Source of the DNA: Zea mays
Lineage: Eukaryota > Streptophyta > Magnoliopsida > Poales > Poaceae
DNA: 64,000 nt
Direction: 5' to 3'
Assembly: GCF_902167145.1 (NCBI RefSeq)
Contig: NC_050096.1
Location: forward strand, 197,424,566-197,488,565
Both the position numbers and the translations under genes were made by a program. Below, piece after piece: positions 24,535 through 34,722 of the stretch. Each line of letters opens with the position of its first letter. Within the stretch, counting starts at the first letter, position 1. The notes beneath the pieces are model-generated. The model was not told where the DNA came from. It worked only from the letters and a program-made list of their open reading frames with translations, and did no database searches.

Positions 24535-24668
24535 TATTCGATCCTGGTTAAGTGGCTTTATCGGACTAGATCCGAGGGACTGACGGGTTATTCCTATTTA
24601 AGTGTGGTCTAACCTCTAAGGCGGGACTTAGATACTTAAGTTGGAATAATTCGGGCAGTTCCGCCACA
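24535..24668 (+). repeat. 3' LTR of element D, terminal part
   Basis: It resumes with TATTCGATCCTGG after solo LTR C, matches the end of the 5' LTR (16366-16498) and terminates at CCGCCACA. Copia coding sequence of element E begins directly after. Confidence 0.85.
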
Positions 24669-27065
24669 CAAACCACATGACGAGGGAGAAGAAGATGTTC
24701 ACCTCCTACGTCAAGAACAAGGATTCCCAGGATACGATTATTTTTGGAGATGGGAACCAAGGCAAGGTCAAAGGTTTGGGAAAGATAGCCATCACAAGCG
24801 AGCACTCTATTTCAAATGTATTTTTAGTAGAGTCATTAGGATACAACCTCATGTCTATAAGTCAATTGTGCCACATGGGCTACAATTGTTTGTTTACAAA
24901 TGTTGATGTTTCTGTCTTTAGAAGGAGTGATGGTTCATTAGCATTTAAGGGTGTATTAGACGACAAACTCTATTTAGTTGATTTTTCGAAAGAGGAGGCC
25001 GATCTAGATGCATGCTTAATAGCTAAGACTAGTATGGGCTGGCTGTGGCATCGCCGTCTAGCACATGTTGGGATGAAGAACCTTCATAAACTTCTAAAGG
25101 GAAAACATGTGTTAGGACTAACCAATGTATGTTTCGAAAAAGATAGACCTTGTGCAGCTTGTCAGGCAGGGAAGCAGGTGGGAAGCACTATTCACAACAA
25201 GAATGCGATGACAACATCAAGACCATTGGAGCTTCCTCACATGGACCTCTTCAGACCCGTCGCCTACCTTAGCATCGGGGGAAGTAAGTATGGTCTAGTA
25301 ATTGTTGATGATTTTTCCCGCTTCACTTGGGTGTTCTTTTTGCAGGATAAATCAGAAACCCAAGGGACCCTAAAGCACTTTCTAAGGAGGGCTCAAAATG
25401 AATTTGAGCTCAAGGTGAAAAAGATAAGAAGCGACAACAGGTCCGAGTTCAAGAATCTGCAAGTGGAGGAGTATCTTGAGGAGGAAGGCGTCAAGCACGA
25501 GTTCTCCGCTCCCTACACACCACAGCAAAACGGTGTGGTAGAGAGGAAGAATAGGACGCTTATGACATGGCGAGGACGATGCTTAGAGAGTTCAAAACAC
25601 CCGAGCGGTTTTGGTCGGAAGCTGTGAACACAGCCTGCCACGCCATAAACCAGCTATATCTGCATCGCCTCCTCAAGAAGACCTCCTACGAACTTATTAC
25701 CGGTAACAAATCCAATGTCTCTTACTTTCGTATATTTGGGAACAAATGCTACATTTTGGTGAAGAAAGGTAGACATTCCAAATTTGCTCCCAAAGCTGTA
25801 GAAGGGTTTTTACTAGGGTATGACTCAAATACAAAGGCGTATAGAGTCTTCAACAAATCATCGGGTTTGGTTGAAGTCTCTAGCGATGTTGTATTTGATG
25901 AGACTAATGGCTCTCCAAGAGAGCAAGTTGATCTTGATGACATAGATGAAGATGATGTTCCGACGACCGCAATGTGCACGATGGAAATAGGTGATGTGCG
26001 ACCACATGAACAACAAGAGCAAGATCAACCATCTTCCTCTATAATGATGCATCCCCCAACTCGAGATGATGAACAGGTTCCTCAAGAAGAAGCGCGTGAT
26101 CAAGGGGAGCACAAGAACAAGTTATGGAGGAAGAAGCACCACTGGCCCCTCCAACTCAAGTCCGAGCGACGATCCAAAGAAATCACCCCGTCGATCAGAT
26201 TCTGGGTGACAGAAGCAAGGGAGTAACAACTCGCTCACGCTTAGCTAATTTTTGTGAGCATTACTTGTTTGTCTCTTCTATTGAGCCTTTCAGGGTAGGA
26301 GAGGCCTTGCAGGATCCGGACTGGGTGTTGGCCATGTAGGAAGAGCTCAACAACTTCAAGAGGAATGAAGTTTGGAGCCTGGTGCCACATCCCAAGCAAA
26401 ATGTTGTGGGAACCAAGTGGGTGTTCCACAACAAGCAAGACGAGCACGGGGTGGTGACAAGAAACAAGGCTCGACGTGGCAAAAGGTTATGCCCAAGTCG
26501 CAGGTTTGGATTTCGAGGAGACTTTTGCTCCTGTGGCTAGGCTAGAGTCTGTTCGAATATTATTAGCCTATGCCGCTCACCACTCTTTTAGGTTGTTTCA
26601 AATGGATGTGAAGAGCACTTTCCTCAATGGGCCAATCAAGGAGGAGGTATACGTGGAACAACCCCCTGGCTTTGAGGATGACAGGTACCCCGACCATGTG
26701 TGTAAGCTCTCTAAGGCGCTCTATGGACTTAAGCAAGCCCCAAGAGCATGGTATGAATGTCTTAGGGATTTCTTAATTGCTAATGCTTTCAAGGTTGGGA
26801 AAGCCGATCCCACTCTTTTCACTAAGACTTGTGATGGTGACCTTTTTGTGTGCCAAATTTATGTCGATGACATAATATTTGGTTCTACTAACCAAAAGTC
26901 TTGTGAGGAGTTTAGCAGGGTGATGACACAAAAGTTCAAGATGTCGATGATGGGCGAGTTGACCTACTTCCTTGGGTTCCAAGTGAAGCAACTCAAGGAT
27001 GACACCTTCCTCTCCCAAACGAAGTACACTCAAGATCTTCTCAAGAGGTTTGGGATGAAGGACGC
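24669..27065 (+). pseudogene. Integrase and reverse transcriptase of element E, first part
   Basis: Integrase inserts element DNA. The HHCC zinc finger is at about 25040-25170 (HRRLAHVGM...CAAC). The catalytic core includes HMDLF, SDNRSEF (normally SDNGSEF) and PQQNGVVERKNR. A deletion near 25561 shifts the frame, which continues as ARTMLREFKTPERFW. RT starts near 26300; [22 protein letters not shown] and the catalytic [11 protein letters not shown] (about 26850) are intact. Further damage is a TAG at 26338 and a 2-base loss near 26473. The frame is cut at 27065, after FGMKD, by element F. At least three lesions make it non-functional. Confidence 0.88.
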
Positions 27066-27606
27066 TGTTGGGGCGAAGGCAAAGACGCCACCCTTCGCTC
27101 GGGGCCTTCGCCGTAAACGCCGGCCCAACGGAGACAAAACGGGTAGGGACACCCTTCGCCCGGGGCCTTCGCCGTTTACGCCGGCCCAACGGAGACAAGA
27201 CAACAGGCAGGGACACCCTTCGCCCCATACGACATCGGACGAAGACCCATGGCGAGGTCATCCCACCGGGCGGCCTCGTCCGGCGCGGAGGCCCATGTGG
27301 GATCCGGCCCATTGTGATAGGCCCTGCGTGGCCGCTGCGTGTTACGGGCCTAATTTATAAAGGCGTCCATGTAATTACGGTCTGTAACCCCGCTTTATGG
27401 GAATATTCCGGGGATAACCTAGGTGTCTGAGGGCACATGCGTCCTTAACACGAGACGCTGGGCACCCGGACACCTATAAATACCCCCGCACAGTGCCCTT
27501 GAGAGGCTAGATGAACAGTGCTTTTGCCATCACGTGCTAAAACCCTGTTTGTGCTATCACTCCCCCACCTGTTGGATCAACTTGCGCCCGTGTGCAAGTT
27601 ACAACA
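27066..27606 (+). repeat. 5' LTR of element F
   Basis: Starts TGTTGGGGCGAAGG and ends AGTTACAACA. It contains a short internal direct repeat (GGGCCTTCGCCGT... at about 27098 and 27160, around CGGCCCAACGGAGACAA) and a TATA box at 27474-27483. Confidence 0.93.
27474..27483 (+). promoter_or_regulatory. TATA box in the 5' LTR of element F
   Basis: CTATAAATAC lies about 125 bp before the LTR end, in sense orientation. The same motif is at 41712-41721 in the 3' LTR. It is the likely core promoter for gag-pol RNA. Confidence 0.7.
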
Positions 27607-27608
27607 TT

Positions 27609-27624
27609 TGGCGCCCACCGTTCG
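27609..27624 (+). other. Primer-binding site of element F
   Basis: TGGCGCCCACCGTTCG follows the LTR by two bases. TGGCGCC-type sites are usual in the Tat lineage. I do not assign the tRNA. Confidence 0.7.
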
Positions 27625-27645
27625 TGCTACGAAAAACCACCCACG

Positions 27646-29147
27646 ATGGCACCCAAGAAAGCTAGCTCGAAGGCTGACGAGGCTGCGAAGGCAGCACTGC
27701 TGGCCGCAAGGAAGGGCAAGGCCCTCGCACTCACCCACTCCACTCATTAAGAGGCTGCTGAAGACGACGCCCTCCGCACCTGCGGCCCTGAAGGACAACC
27801 GCAGCCTCCCCCAGGCTTCGCTCCATCGGAAGGCGCGGACCTCACCGAGGACGGTGAAGTCCTCGGCTTCGCTCCACCGGAAGGCGCGGACCTCACTGAG
27901 GACGGTGAAGTCCTTGGCGTTTCGGCGGAAGAACAGCTACAGCTGCGCGCACTGCGCCTCAAGAACCGCAATCTTCAGAGGCAAAAAGAGATACTGGAGG
28001 CCAAGCGCCAGCGCGTGTCTGCACTAGCCAGGGTGCGGCAAATGATACACGACGAAGAGCAGAAGGCCCAGGACCTCGAGCGGGAGATCGCACTGATGCA
28101 GCGCGAAGGCCACCTCGGCCTGCAACATGGGCCACCCCTGCAACACCGCGCACAAGTGGAAGACACACGCGAAGGCCACCGCGGCCTGCAGCATGGGGCA
28201 CCCCTGCAGCAGCGCGCGCAGGCGGAAGACCCGCACTTCCCCCAGCGCGACTACGCCTTCCCAGCTGTCGCGCCATTTCAAGGGGTCAACTACCTCGACG
28301 AGCGAAGTCCCCTGGCACCACATCTGCAAGTGACACCCTGGCCTGCCAACTTCCGGGCAGGGACCTATCCCAAGTACAACGGCAGCACGGACCCTGCACA
28401 GTACATCATGAGTTATCAGGTCACCGTTGCATCTTCCGGAGGGGACGACGCCACAATGGCCAAGTCTTTCATCATCGCCCTCGAAGGCCCAGCTCTCACC
28501 TGGTTCACCAGGTTGCCCCCACTGTCCATTGACTCCTGGAGAAGCCTAAGGGACAAATTCCTGCTCAACTTCCAAGGGTACCGCCCAGACACCGACGCCT
28601 TGGCCGAACTCTCACTCTGCAAGCAGCTGGAAAAAGAGACTCCGCGGGAATATTACCGCAAGTTTCTAACACTCAAGTCACAGCTGCCCTCAGTTGATGA
28701 CTAGATCGCCATTCACTATGCCATCAGTGGCCTTCGCGCCGGCGTCCTTTACAGTCATTGCATCAGGGACCCGCCCAAGAACCTTCAGGAGTTATATCAA
28801 CTATTTGAAAAATACGCCAAATCCGAAGAGCTCCACCAGCGCAAGGTTGAGTCCCAGAGAAAGCCCAAAGATGCTCCACAGTCCAGCCGCACATGGACGA
28901 GGACTCCACAGCCAGACTCCGGCCGAGACGGCCGTAACCAGCAGCAGGTGCACAACATCGCCAACCAGCACCCCGCTGGTGATGCCCCTCGCCGCCAGGA
29001 GTATCCCCCCAGGGCCGCGGAGGCGGAACTCGCGGTAGGGGCCGGGGACGCGCGCAGCTGCCGCGCCGATTCTACTGTCTCTTCCACGGCGAAGACTGCG
29101 CCCACCAAACAAAAGACTGCCCAGAAACGAAGGCCACCAGAGACAGG
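27646..29147 (+). pseudogene. Gag of element F
   Basis: The start is ATG at 27646, 39 bases after the LTR. TAA at 27748 and TAG at 28702 interrupt the frame, and it shifts near 29010 in a C-rich run. The N-terminus is charged with two direct duplications: an SEGADLTEDGEVL unit (27817-27915) and a REGHLGLQHG unit (28102-28233). The retrotransposon gag domain spans about 28350-28800 (WPANFRAGTYPKYNG, PALTWFTRLP, DKFLLNFQGY, LAELSLCKQ). A zinc-knuckle-like CLFHGEDCAHQTKDC follows the shift, at about 29080. This is the structural protein; no functional copy can be made from this locus. Confidence 0.8.
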
Positions 29148-29890
29148 ATGGCACGGGCGCAACCAGCCGACAACCCAAGGGTCGTCGCACACACTTATCA
29201 GCAACACCCTCCACCATATATCCACGCCCCCGCTCCGCTTCCACCGCACCATGCTTACCAACACCATCAGGAAGTACAAATCGTACCTCCCCCACCCCCG
29301 CCTCCACACCAGCAACAACAAAACATCCCCCACCCCCACGCCCCCAAGCAAGAAGACTTCGCCGATCAGCCGTATCGCGGAGTCATTCATATGATCACTG
29401 GTGGGTCCAGTGTCGACTTCGACACCAAGCGACAAAAGCGGGACCACTACCGCAGCATCAACCACGTCGCCATCACCGGTCCAGTCGTGCAGACGAAGTG
29501 GTCCCATGTACCGCTAACTTTCGACGCCCGAGACGTCGACCTGCGCAGCGCCCCCCACGTCGACGCCATGGTCATCAACTGCAGCGTGGCAGGCTGGGAC
29601 CTGCACAATGTCCTCGTTGATAATGGCAGCCAGGCAGACATCATATTCCTCCATGCCTTCGACCGCATGGGCATAAGCCACAGCCTGCTCTAGCCTTCGG
29701 ACAATCCATTATACGGCTTCGGCGGCAAGGGCACTTTTCCTATCGGCAAAATAGAGTTGCCTCTCTCCTTCGGTGTAGCGCCCAATGCCCGAAGTGAGCA
29801 AATAACCTTCGACATCGTCGACATGGTGTATCCGTACAACGCTATCATGGGTCGGGCTCCATCAACAAGTTTGAGGCAGCCATTCACGGA
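29148..29890 (+). pseudogene. Aspartic protease region of element F
   Basis: A proline/histidine-rich linker leads to YRGVIHMITGG and the protease core: VAITGPVVQ, DAMVINCSV and the active site LVDNGSQADIIF (about 29610). A TAG at 29691-29693 interrupts it. The distal part (YGFGGKG, FDIVDMVYPYNAIMGR) continues in frame until a shift near 29850 just before the RT frame. The protease would process Gag-Pol; here it is disrupted twice. Confidence 0.8.
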
Positions 29891-32800
29891 TTGTACCTGT
29901 GCATGAAGATACCAGGTCCGTTGGGCGCCATCTCGGTCTACGGCAATCAGCAGACCGCGCGCAACATAGAGCGGGACTTCGTCCCCGGGCAAAGAAACGT
30001 CCACTGCCTCACTGCCCAGCGCGAAGTCCCAGCGCCCACCAGCTCAACTGAAAAACAGCACAAGGCGCAGCTGCAAAGCAACGACGGGACCAAGACTGTC
30101 CCCCTTGACCTGTCCACACCCAAGCAAACTGTCACGATCAGCGAAGACCTCACCTCGCATGACGAGGAAAAGCTCATGTGCTGCTTGTCCAAGAACAAGG
30201 ACGTCTTCGCTTGGTCAGCCCTTGACCTGGTCAGGGTCAGCCGGTCCATAATTGAGCACAGCCTGGGAATCGACCCCTCGGTAAGACCGAAAAAACAACG
30301 TCTTCGCAAAATGTCCGACGAGAAGACAGAGGCCGCCAAGGCAGAGGTACACCGCCTCCTGGAAGCCAAATTTATCGAGCCAGTGGCTTACCCCACGTGG
30401 CTCTCCAATGTGGTAATGGTGCAGAAAAAGAGCGGCAAGTGGCGAATGTGCATAGACTTCACCAGCCTCAATAAGGCCTGCCCAAAGGACAACTTCCCTT
30501 TGCCCCGGATCGACAAAATAGTCGATAGCGCGGCCGGGTGCGAGGTCATGTCACTCCTCGACTGCTTCTCTGGTTATCATCAAATATACATGAAGGAGGA
30601 GGACAAGGCCAGCACCAGCTTCATAACACCCTTCGGCACATATTGCTTTATCAGAATGCCGGAGGGACTCAAGAACGCCGGGTCCATCTTCTCCCGGCTC
30701 ACCAAAACAGTGCTCGAAGGGCAAATCGGCAGAAACGTATTCACATATGTGGACGACATCGTCGTCGCCAGCAGGAATAAAGAGGACCATCTTGCAGACT
30801 TCGCCGAGACATTCGCGAACATGCGGGATGCACGGCTTCGCCTCAACCTCGATAAATGCGTCTTCGGGGTCCGCCAGGGGAAAATATTGGGTTATCTGGT
30901 ATCGCACCGCGGCATCGAGGCCAACCCAACCAAAATCCAGGCCATCATCAACATGGCGCCCCCGCAGTCAGCCAAAGAGGTCCAGCGTCTGATGGGCAGA
31001 TTGGCCGCCCTCAACAGATTCATTTCCAAGTCTGCTGAGCGAAGTCTTCCCTTCCTCAAAACACTCCGCGGCGCAAAAGACTTCGCTTGGGGACCAGAGC
31101 AGGCGGCGGCCTTCGCCTCACTAAAGCAGTACATGATGGAGTTGGTCGTCCTTACGAGCCCCGACTCTTCGCTACCACTGTTGCTCTACTTCGCGGCTTC
31201 GCCGCACGCGGTCAGTGCGGCGCTGGTTCAGGAGCAGACAGTAGAGGGCGTAATCAGGCAGTGCCCAGTGTATTATGTCTCCGAGGTGCTCACACCATCA
31301 AAGTGTAACATGACGGAGCTCGAAAAGGTTGCGTATGCAGTCGTTATGTCTTCGCGCAAATTGCGCCACTACTTTGAAGCATTCAAGGTCCGCGTCACCT
31401 CAGATAGGGGACTCGGCGAATTATTCAGAAACCCGGAGGCATCGGTACGGATTGCCAAATGGGCGGCCGAACTCTCCAGCTACCACATCACTTTCGAGCC
31501 CAGGACTGCGATCAAGTTACAAGTTTTAGCAGACTTCGTTGTCGATTGGACCGGGCCAATAACACAGCTGGAGCCGTCCGCAGAGAAGGTTTGGACAATA
31601 CACTGCGACGGCGCTTGGTGCCATGCGGGGGCAGGTGCTGCTGCAATCATCACCTCACCTACCGGGGTCAAGCACAGATACGCGGCACGCTTAAGCTTCG
31701 CCCTGGAGTCTGACAGATGCACAAACAACATCGCAGAATACGAAGCTGTCATCCTCGGCCTCCGCAAGTTAAGAGCCCTCGGCGTCACCACCTGCATAGT
31801 CCGAACAGACTCCAGGGTAGTCGCCGGCCAAGTCGAAAAGGACTATGCAGCAAAGGACCCCGCACTTATGCAGTACCTCGCGGCCATCCGAAGCCTCGAG
31901 AAACAATTCAAGGGATTCACTGTGCAGCATGTGGACCGGGCCAAGAATGAAGAAGCTGACGCACTGGCCAAGGCGGCCGCCAGGGGTGAAGCCCTCCCCT
32001 CCGACGTGTTCTATCACGTCATCGGCACACTAGCCGTCCGCAGCCCCGAAGGGCTCCAAATAACCAACGACAGCGAGGGCCAGCGCATGATCAACCTTAT
32101 CATGACCGAAGACTGGCGGGCGCCAATAACCCTGTACCTGCAAGGGTTCTATCACCCAGTCGACAGCAACGAGGCCAAGCGCCTCCACCACAGAAGTCGG
32201 GACTTCGCATTGATCGAGGGCCAACTATACAAAAAGGGGGTCAGCCAGCCGATTCTTAAGTGCGTCACCGAGACCGAGGGCGTTCAAATCCTACGCGAAG
32301 TCCACAGGGGGACCTGCGGCTCCCACGCAGGCCCCAGGGCCCTGGCGGCAAAGGTGATACGACAAGGCTTCTACTGGCCCGCCATTATCTGCGCCGCGAA
32401 TCGGGTTGTCAGATCCTGCGAAGCCTGTCAGAAATTTTCCCCACGCTCGGGGCGCCCCTCGCAGTTCACGAAGCTGATCGCCCACACGTGGCCCCTTCAG
32501 CGCTGGGGCCTAGACATCGTCGGGCCCCTGCCCACGGCTCAGGGGAACCTTAAGTTCACCTTCATAGCCGTTGAATACTTCACTAAATGGATTGAAGCGA
32601 GGGCAGTATCCACCATCACATCGAAGACGGCCCAGAAATTCTTCTGGCAAAATATTGTTTGCCGCTTCGGAGTACCATCCGAACTCACGGTCGACAACGG
32701 CAAGCAGTTCGACAATCAAGATTTCAAAGACTTCTGCTTCTCCATCGGCACCAAGCTTGCCTTCGCCTCCGTGTACCACCCCCAGTCCAACGGAGTCGTG

Positions 32801-33337
32801 GAGCGCGCCAACGGCAAAATTTTCACAGCTGTCAAGAAAATGCTCCTTGACGACAAAAAAGGCAAGTGGCCCGACCTGTTACCCGAAGTGGTCTGGGCAC
32901 TGAATACAACCGAGTGCAGGGCGACTGGGTTTACCCCCTTTCACCTATTATACGGGTCGGAGGCCATGACCCCGCAAGAAATAAAGCATGGGTCGCCTCG
33001 GACAGCCGCGTCGGCCGTCCCAGACGTAGATGAGCCAACTTCGAAGGATCTCATCGACGGAGACCGCGTCTTCGCCCTGCAGGCCCTGGACAAATACCAA
33101 GCCCAGACAAAAGCATGGCGCGACCAGGCAGTCATCCCAAGGGAATTCAGCGAAGGGGACCTCGTCCTCATCCGGACAGCTCGAACGGAGTCCAGAGGCA
33201 AGCTGGAGCCCATGTGGGAGGGCCCTTACATTGTCAAGTCGAAGGCCTCCCCCAGCGCATACAGGCTTGCAACGCCAAACGGCGAAGACTTAGAGCATTC
33301 CTGGAACATTGATAATTTGCGCAAATTTTTTGTTTGA
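29891..33337 (+). CDS. RT - RNase H - archaeal-type RNase H - integrase of element F
   Basis: An uninterrupted frame of 1148 codons, the longest in the window. It has no own ATG; it is the downstream part of the polyprotein. RT spans about residues 130-330 (WRMCIDFTSLNKACPKD, catalytic FTYVDDIVV near 285). The connection/RNase H is at about 390-520. A second, archaeal-type RNase H starts at HCDGAWCHAGAGAA (about 570), with DSRVV and DALAKAAARG. The integrase has its HHCC finger at about 800-850 (HRGTCGSHAG...CEACQKF), then D-D-E in LDIVGP, TVDNGKQF and GVVERANGK (about 873, 933, 970), and a GPYIV C-terminal fold. All catalytic residues I can recognise are present. Upstream lesions prevent normal expression. 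Confidence 0.9.
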   Translation: MYLCMKIPGPLGAISVYGNQQTARNIERDFVPGQRNVHCLTAQREVPAPTSSTEKQHKAQLQSNDGTKTVPLDLSTPKQTVTISEDLTSHDEEKLMCCLSKNKDVFAWSALDLVRVSRSIIEHSLGIDPSVRPKKQRLRKMSDEKTEAAKAEVHRLLEAKFIEPVAYPTWLSNVVMVQKKSGKWRMCIDFTSLNKACPKDNFPLPRIDKIVDSAAGCEVMSLLDCFSGYHQIYMKEEDKASTSFITPFGTYCFIRMPEGLKNAGSIFSRLTKTVLEGQIGRNVFTYVDDIVVASRNKEDHLADFAETFANMRDARLRLNLDKCVFGVRQGKILGYLVSHRGIEANPTKIQAIINMAPPQSAKEVQRLMGRLAALNRFISKSAERSLPFLKTLRGAKDFAWGPEQAAAFASLKQYMMELVVLTSPDSSLPLLLYFAASPHAVSAALVQEQTVEGVIRQCPVYYVSEVLTPSKCNMTELEKVAYAVVMSSRKLRHYFEAFKVRVTSDRGLGELFRNPEASVRIAKWAAELSSYHITFEPRTAIKLQVLADFVVDWTGPITQLEPSAEKVWTIHCDGAWCHAGAGAAAIITSPTGVKHRYAARLSFALESDRCTNNIAEYEAVILGLRKLRALGVTTCIVRTDSRVVAGQVEKDYAAKDPALMQYLAAIRSLEKQFKGFTVQHVDRAKNEEADALAKAAARGEALPSDVFYHVIGTLAVRSPEGLQITNDSEGQRMINLIMTEDWRAPITLYLQGFYHPVDSNEAKRLHHRSRDFALIEGQLYKKGVSQPILKCVTETEGVQILREVHRGTCGSHAGPRALAAKVIRQGFYWPAIICAANRVVRSCEACQKFSPRSGRPSQFTKLIAHTWPLQRWGLDIVGPLPTAQGNLKFTFIAVEYFTKWIEARAVSTITSKTAQKFFWQNIVCRFGVPSELTVDNGKQFDNQDFKDFCFSIGTKLAFASVYHPQSNGVVERANGKIFTAVKKMLLDDKKGKWPDLLPEVVWALNTTECRATGFTPFHLLYGSEAMTPQEIKHGSPRTAASAVPDVDEPTSKDLIDGDRVFALQALDKYQAQTKAWRDQAVIPREFSEGDLVLIRTARTESRGKLEPMWEGPYIVKSKASPSAYRLATPNGEDLEHSWNIDNLRKFFV

Positions 33338-34296
33338 CTCATCAGGGCCAGCCCGCCCTTGTAATTTGTAAAAACAATTTTGTTCTGGCCCGCACTCTTT
33401 TCCTCCCGGGGGTGAGGTTTTTAACGAGGCGGAGTCATGTAATATACAAGAGAAAAATCCCCCGCAAAATCCACGTCGAAAAAAGACCGCATCAACGGTC
33501 TTCGACATTCGACCAATACAAAGTCACCGCGAGGCCCGGCAGCAGCCGCCCTCGCGTGCGACAAATCCGCGCAGAAGTTGCCTAAGGGTGCAGCCGGATT
33601 AGCACAACAAGTGCGAAAAATCAAAGTCTTCCGCGAAAACTATCCGCGCAAAAGTCGCCTAAGGGTGCAGCCGGATTAGCACAACAAGTGCGAAAAATCG
33701 AAGTCTTCCGCGAAAACTATCCGCGCAGAAGTCGCCTAAGGGTGCAGCCGGATTAGCACAACAAGTGCGAAAAATCGAAGTCTTCCGCGAAGACTATCCG
33801 CGCAGAAGTCGCCTAAGGGTGCAGCCGGATTAGCACAACAAGTGCGGAAAATCGAAGTCTTCCGTGAAGACTATCCGCACAGAAGTCGCCTAAAGGGTGC
33901 AGCCGGATCAGCACAACAAGTGCGAAAAATCGAAGTCTTCCACGAAGACTATCGGCGCAGAAGTCGCCTAAGGGTGCAGCCGGACTAGCGCAATAAGTGT
34001 GAAAAATTCTAATTTGCCGCGAACACTATCCCTGCAGAAGTCGCCTCAGGGTGCAGCAGGGACAGCGCGTCAAGACCAATGAACCAATTACAATGGTACA
34101 GCCGCACGAAGCCTAACAAGTGCAAAAACGGCTACACCAAACTATTCGCTCAAAGGCCGACTACATGCGCACCAGACCAACATAAAAAACACGCCAGACC
34201 AAGCACTTAACGCCTTCGCAAACATAGCCGGGTGTGCGAAGGCACACAACCTCATCATACAAGCCATTACTCATGTACAAGCGAGGGCATCGCATT
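33338..34296 (+). other. 3' non-coding region of element F with tandem repeats
   Basis: No coding sequence is supported between the integrase stop and the antisense frames. The region is dominated by the 77-bp array at 33580-34070. Flanks are A-rich and include a T-rich stretch near 33325-33380. Confidence 0.7.
33580..34070. repeat. 77-bp tandem repeat array in the 3' region of element F
   Basis: Units start with GCCTAAGGGTGCAGCCGG at 33580, 33657, 33734, 33811, 33888, 33966 and 34043, so the period is 77 (one unit 78) bp over six full copies plus a partial one. The middle copies are nearly identical; the last two have diverged. Ogre/Tat elements are known to carry such arrays downstream of pol. 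Confidence 0.95.
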
Positions 34297-34722
34297 CTAC
34301 ATCGGTTCGACCTTCGGAATAATTCCCATCTCCCTATAGTTAAATAACATTATCCTAAGCTCCTCACCCGCAAAAAGGCTTCGCAACTCCCCCTCACCTG
34401 CACTCACAGCAGCCGGCAAGGACAACAGTTCCTGCCTGCCGGCCCCACTCACGTGAAGCCGACCGGCGTCCGCTCCGCTCACTCTAAGCTTCGCAACCGC
34501 CCTTCGCCGCCTACGCCTAGTGCTCGGACCAGACACAACATCAGCATCTGCAGCTTGCGACGAAGCCTCCGCCACTGCTACATCCAAGGCCGCAAAGTAG
34601 TCCAAGTCCTCATCCGACGACTCTTCGGTCCATTCAACAGAGCTCCCAGAGTCACCAAACTCGGAAAATTTAGACGCAGACTCATCCGATTTATTCCCAT
34701 CATCCACGGTCGAAGCCGCCAA
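34297..34722 (-). CDS. Antisense open frame downstream of the spliced antisense gene
   Basis: A 141-codon minus-strand frame without an ATG at its head (it opens at a TTG). It encodes an acidic, serine-rich stretch (DDGNKSDESASKFSEFGDSG, EESSDEDLDYFAALDV), then RRRRRRAVAKLRV and a leucine-rich end (IMLFNYREMGIIPKVE). It lies 100 bp past the stop of the antisense gene. A GCAG acceptor-like site near 34770 suggests it could be an alternative last exon, but I cannot join it in phase with confidence. No known domain is recognised. Confidence 0.35.
   Translation of the reverse strand: MAASTVDDGNKSDESASKFSEFGDSGSSVEWTEESSDEDLDYFAALDVAVAEASSQAADADVVSGPSTRRRRRRAVAKLRVSGADAGRLHVSGAGRQELLSLPAAVSAGEGELRSLFAGEELRIMLFNYREMGIIPKVEPM

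Larger units (their letters stand above)
12781..24668 (+). mobile_element. Element D: long-LTR, coding-free chromovirus derivative
   Basis: The element reads rightwards. The 5' LTR is present from 12781 (cut by element B) to 16498 and is followed by a primer-binding site. A 1.67-kb interior with no pol or gag ends in a polypurine tract at about 18155-18169. The 3' LTR starts TGTGACACCC at 18170 and ends CCGCCACA at 24668, interrupted by solo LTR C. The two LTRs match from about 14970/18784 to their ends. The right flank CAAAC (24669-24673) is the likely target duplication. Large LTRs around a non-coding core fit a LARD-type non-autonomous element. Confidence 0.8.

Noticed and set aside
29891..29893. 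TTG at 29891 as a translation start for pol
   Set aside because: It lies within the conserved stretch before RT and is merely where the open frame begins after the upstream shift.
33580..34070. CRISPR-like array
   Set aside because: Units are contiguous 77-bp tandem copies without unique spacers, inside a plant retrotransposon.
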